A stretch of 62,949 nt of DNA, from the NCBI GenBank assembly GCA_029851945.1, contig JARKUZ010000089.1:1-62949 (forward strand), written 5' to 3'. The first letter of the stretch is position 1, and every line of letters begins with the position of its first letter. The position numbers were made by a program, and so were the translations under genes. This stretch comes from Terrisporobacter sp. GTDB taxonomy: Bacteria; Bacillota_A; Clostridia; Peptostreptococcales; Peptostreptococcaceae. Below are positions 62,250 through 62,949 of this stretch, piece after piece. A model generated the notes under the pieces. It did not search any database and was not told the DNA's origin. It was given only the letters and a program-made list of their open reading frames with translations.

Positions 62250-62330
62250 CATATTAGCAAATCTAGGGAAATCTAGAGACGCAAAGCTAAAGGGGCTAAG
62301 GTAAAATTATACTATGCCAGCCAGTTGCCA
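62250..62330 (+). ncRNA. Cyclic di-GMP-I (GEMM-I) riboswitch
   Basis: The conserved aptamer order is present: GCAAA (62257-62261), P2 stem TCTAG...CTAGA with a GAAA tetraloop (62262-62277), GACGCAAAGC (62278-62287), GGGGCTAAGG (62292-62301) and the P3/P1 return ATGCCAGCCAGTTGCC (62314-62329). P1 pairs GCAA with TTGC. It controls the secreted protein gene at 62544. Confidence 0.92.
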
Positions 62331-62353
62331 AAGAATTGATATTCTTTGTTTTT
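62329..62353 (+). terminator. Hairpin directly after aptamer
   Basis: CAAAGAAT/ATTCTTTG stem (62329-62336, 62341-62348) and five T, adjoining the last base of the P1 helix. Confidence 0.75.
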
Positions 62354-62411
62354 ATAGAGTTATCTTATGATACAATCGTAAGATTGTTTTATGGTGTTTA
62401 CTTTAGATGGC

Positions 62412-62441
62412 AACTACCCTTTATATAGAGGGTAGTTTTTT
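62412..62441 (+). terminator. Expression-platform terminator
   Basis: 9-bp perfect stem AACTACCCT/AGGGTAGTT with six T. Its 5' side is overlapped by TGGCAACT (62408-62415), which is fully complementary to AGTTGCCA (62323-62330) of the aptamer. This gives an antiterminator-terminator choice. Confidence 0.8.
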
Positions 62442-62543
62442 ATTTCATAAAAACAACTATAGCTCTATGGCAAGACTATATTTCAAAATTTGGGTAAAAT
62501 ATTTAGTTATTGTAAATTCATATAATATAAGAGGGAGAATATT

Positions 62544-62949
62544 ATGAAGAAAAAGATAGCATCAATATTGGCCATATCTGTTATAGCAACAAACAGCACA
62601 CCTGCTTTAAACGTTTTTGCTAATGAAGTAATAAAGGAAAAAGCATTAGCAATAGAGGAACAAGTTACTAAAACTATGACTGTTAGTGATTTTAAAATAA
62701 AGAACAATCCTAACTTCGCTAAGTATAATGAACTTTATAGAGTCGGGATACAGTCTATAACAAACAATGGAAGAAGTTATCCAGGAACTAAGATAGAAAA
62801 TGCTATAGATGGTAAACTTGACACACATTGGGAGACAAACACTAGAAATACAAATGAATTTAAAAATGAAGTAACTGTAGAGTTTAAGGAAATAGCGGAG
62901 ATAAATAGATTAGCGTATGCTACAAGACAAGATGGTGCTAAAGGTAAAG
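62544..62949 (+). CDS. Secreted F5/8 type C domain protein (partial)
   Basis: Starts at ATG 62544 after GAGGGAG and is still open at the end of the window (135 codons shown). The first ~27 residues form a signal peptide (MKKKIASILAISVIA, cleavage near VFANE). Residues ~65-135 start a galactose-binding F5/8 type C fold (KIENAIDGKLDTHWETNT). Such N-termini precede M60-type peptidases or other surface hydrolases in clostridia; the catalytic part is beyond the window. A c-di-GMP riboswitch with two terminators lies upstream, so expression depends on c-di-GMP, linking it to attachment or motility choice. Confidence 0.85.
   Translation, partial: MKKKIASILAISVIATNSTPALNVFANEVIKEKALAIEEQVTKTMTVSDFKIKNNPNFAKYNELYRVGIQSITNNGRSYPGTKIENAIDGKLDTHWETNTRNTNEFKNEVTVEFKEIAEINRLAYATRQDGAKGK

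Overview
The window is very AT-rich (roughly 27-28 % GC by eye) and has strong AGGAGG-type ribosome binding sites, short intergenic spaces with many intrinsic terminators, and clostridial families such as VTC/DUF4956/Cthe_2159, BceRSAB, 4-hydroxybutyrate dehydrogenase, lactose/cellobiose-type PTS and a c-di-GMP-I riboswitch. This points to an anaerobic clostridium, probably Peptostreptococcaceae-like; the genus cannot be fixed from sequence alone. No rRNA, tRNA, CRISPR array, prophage or complete insertion sequence was seen.

Layout. 1-6600: sparse region with an amidohydrolase, a 48-residue asparagine-rich microprotein on the minus strand, a DUF4474/metallophosphoesterase pair, an acidic-repeat hypothetical protein and several possible gene relics. 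6656-10098: two-component/ABC module of the antimicrobial-peptide resistance type. 10271-12794: peptide-deformylase-like protein, then a MarR regulator and a MATE pump with identical palindromic operators. 12935-13076: an isolated GC-rich structured element. 13207-17763: DUF454, small membrane protein, CydDC-like ABC exporter and a YgbA-like Cys-rich protein. 17916-23346: Cthe_2159-type lipoprotein, two-component system, DUF4956 and VTC-domain protein, with the same tandem operator at both ends. 23674-26692: flavin disulfide oxidoreductase, CcdA-TlpA fusion and a wrecked P-type ATPase gene.

26981-32407: an amino-sugar regulon (NagR, NagA, PfkB kinase, AgaS, class II aldolase) with three near-identical operator/promoter units. 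It can take N-acetylgalactosamine-6-phosphate (or GlcNAc-6-P in part) to triose phosphates. 32737-40079: PRD regulator, M42 peptidase, PTS EIIA/EIIB/EIIC, M24 peptidase and a MalY-type PLP enzyme. There is no glycosidase, so the imported substrate may be a sugar-amino acid or glycopeptide conjugate. 40640-48907: iron alcohol dehydrogenase, BceRSAB-type module, 4-hydroxybutyrate dehydrogenase and GNAT acetyltransferase.

49176-57559: an amino-acid lyase region with RidA, a glutaredoxin-like protein, a sigma-54 activator with a non-Fis C-terminus, a second MalY-type C-S lyase, an NhaC antiporter, D-serine ammonia-lyase and a divergent XRE-cupin regulator. Two textbook -24/-12 promoters lie in front of RidA and the lyase. 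Both lyase types release 2-aminoacrylate, the RidA substrate. 57753-61112: DUF4116 repeat protein, MoxR ATPase and HExxH-VWA protein. 61213-61971: SagB-type nitroreductase. 62250-62949: c-di-GMP-I riboswitch with expression-platform hairpins upstream of a secreted F5/8-type C domain protein cut by the window end.
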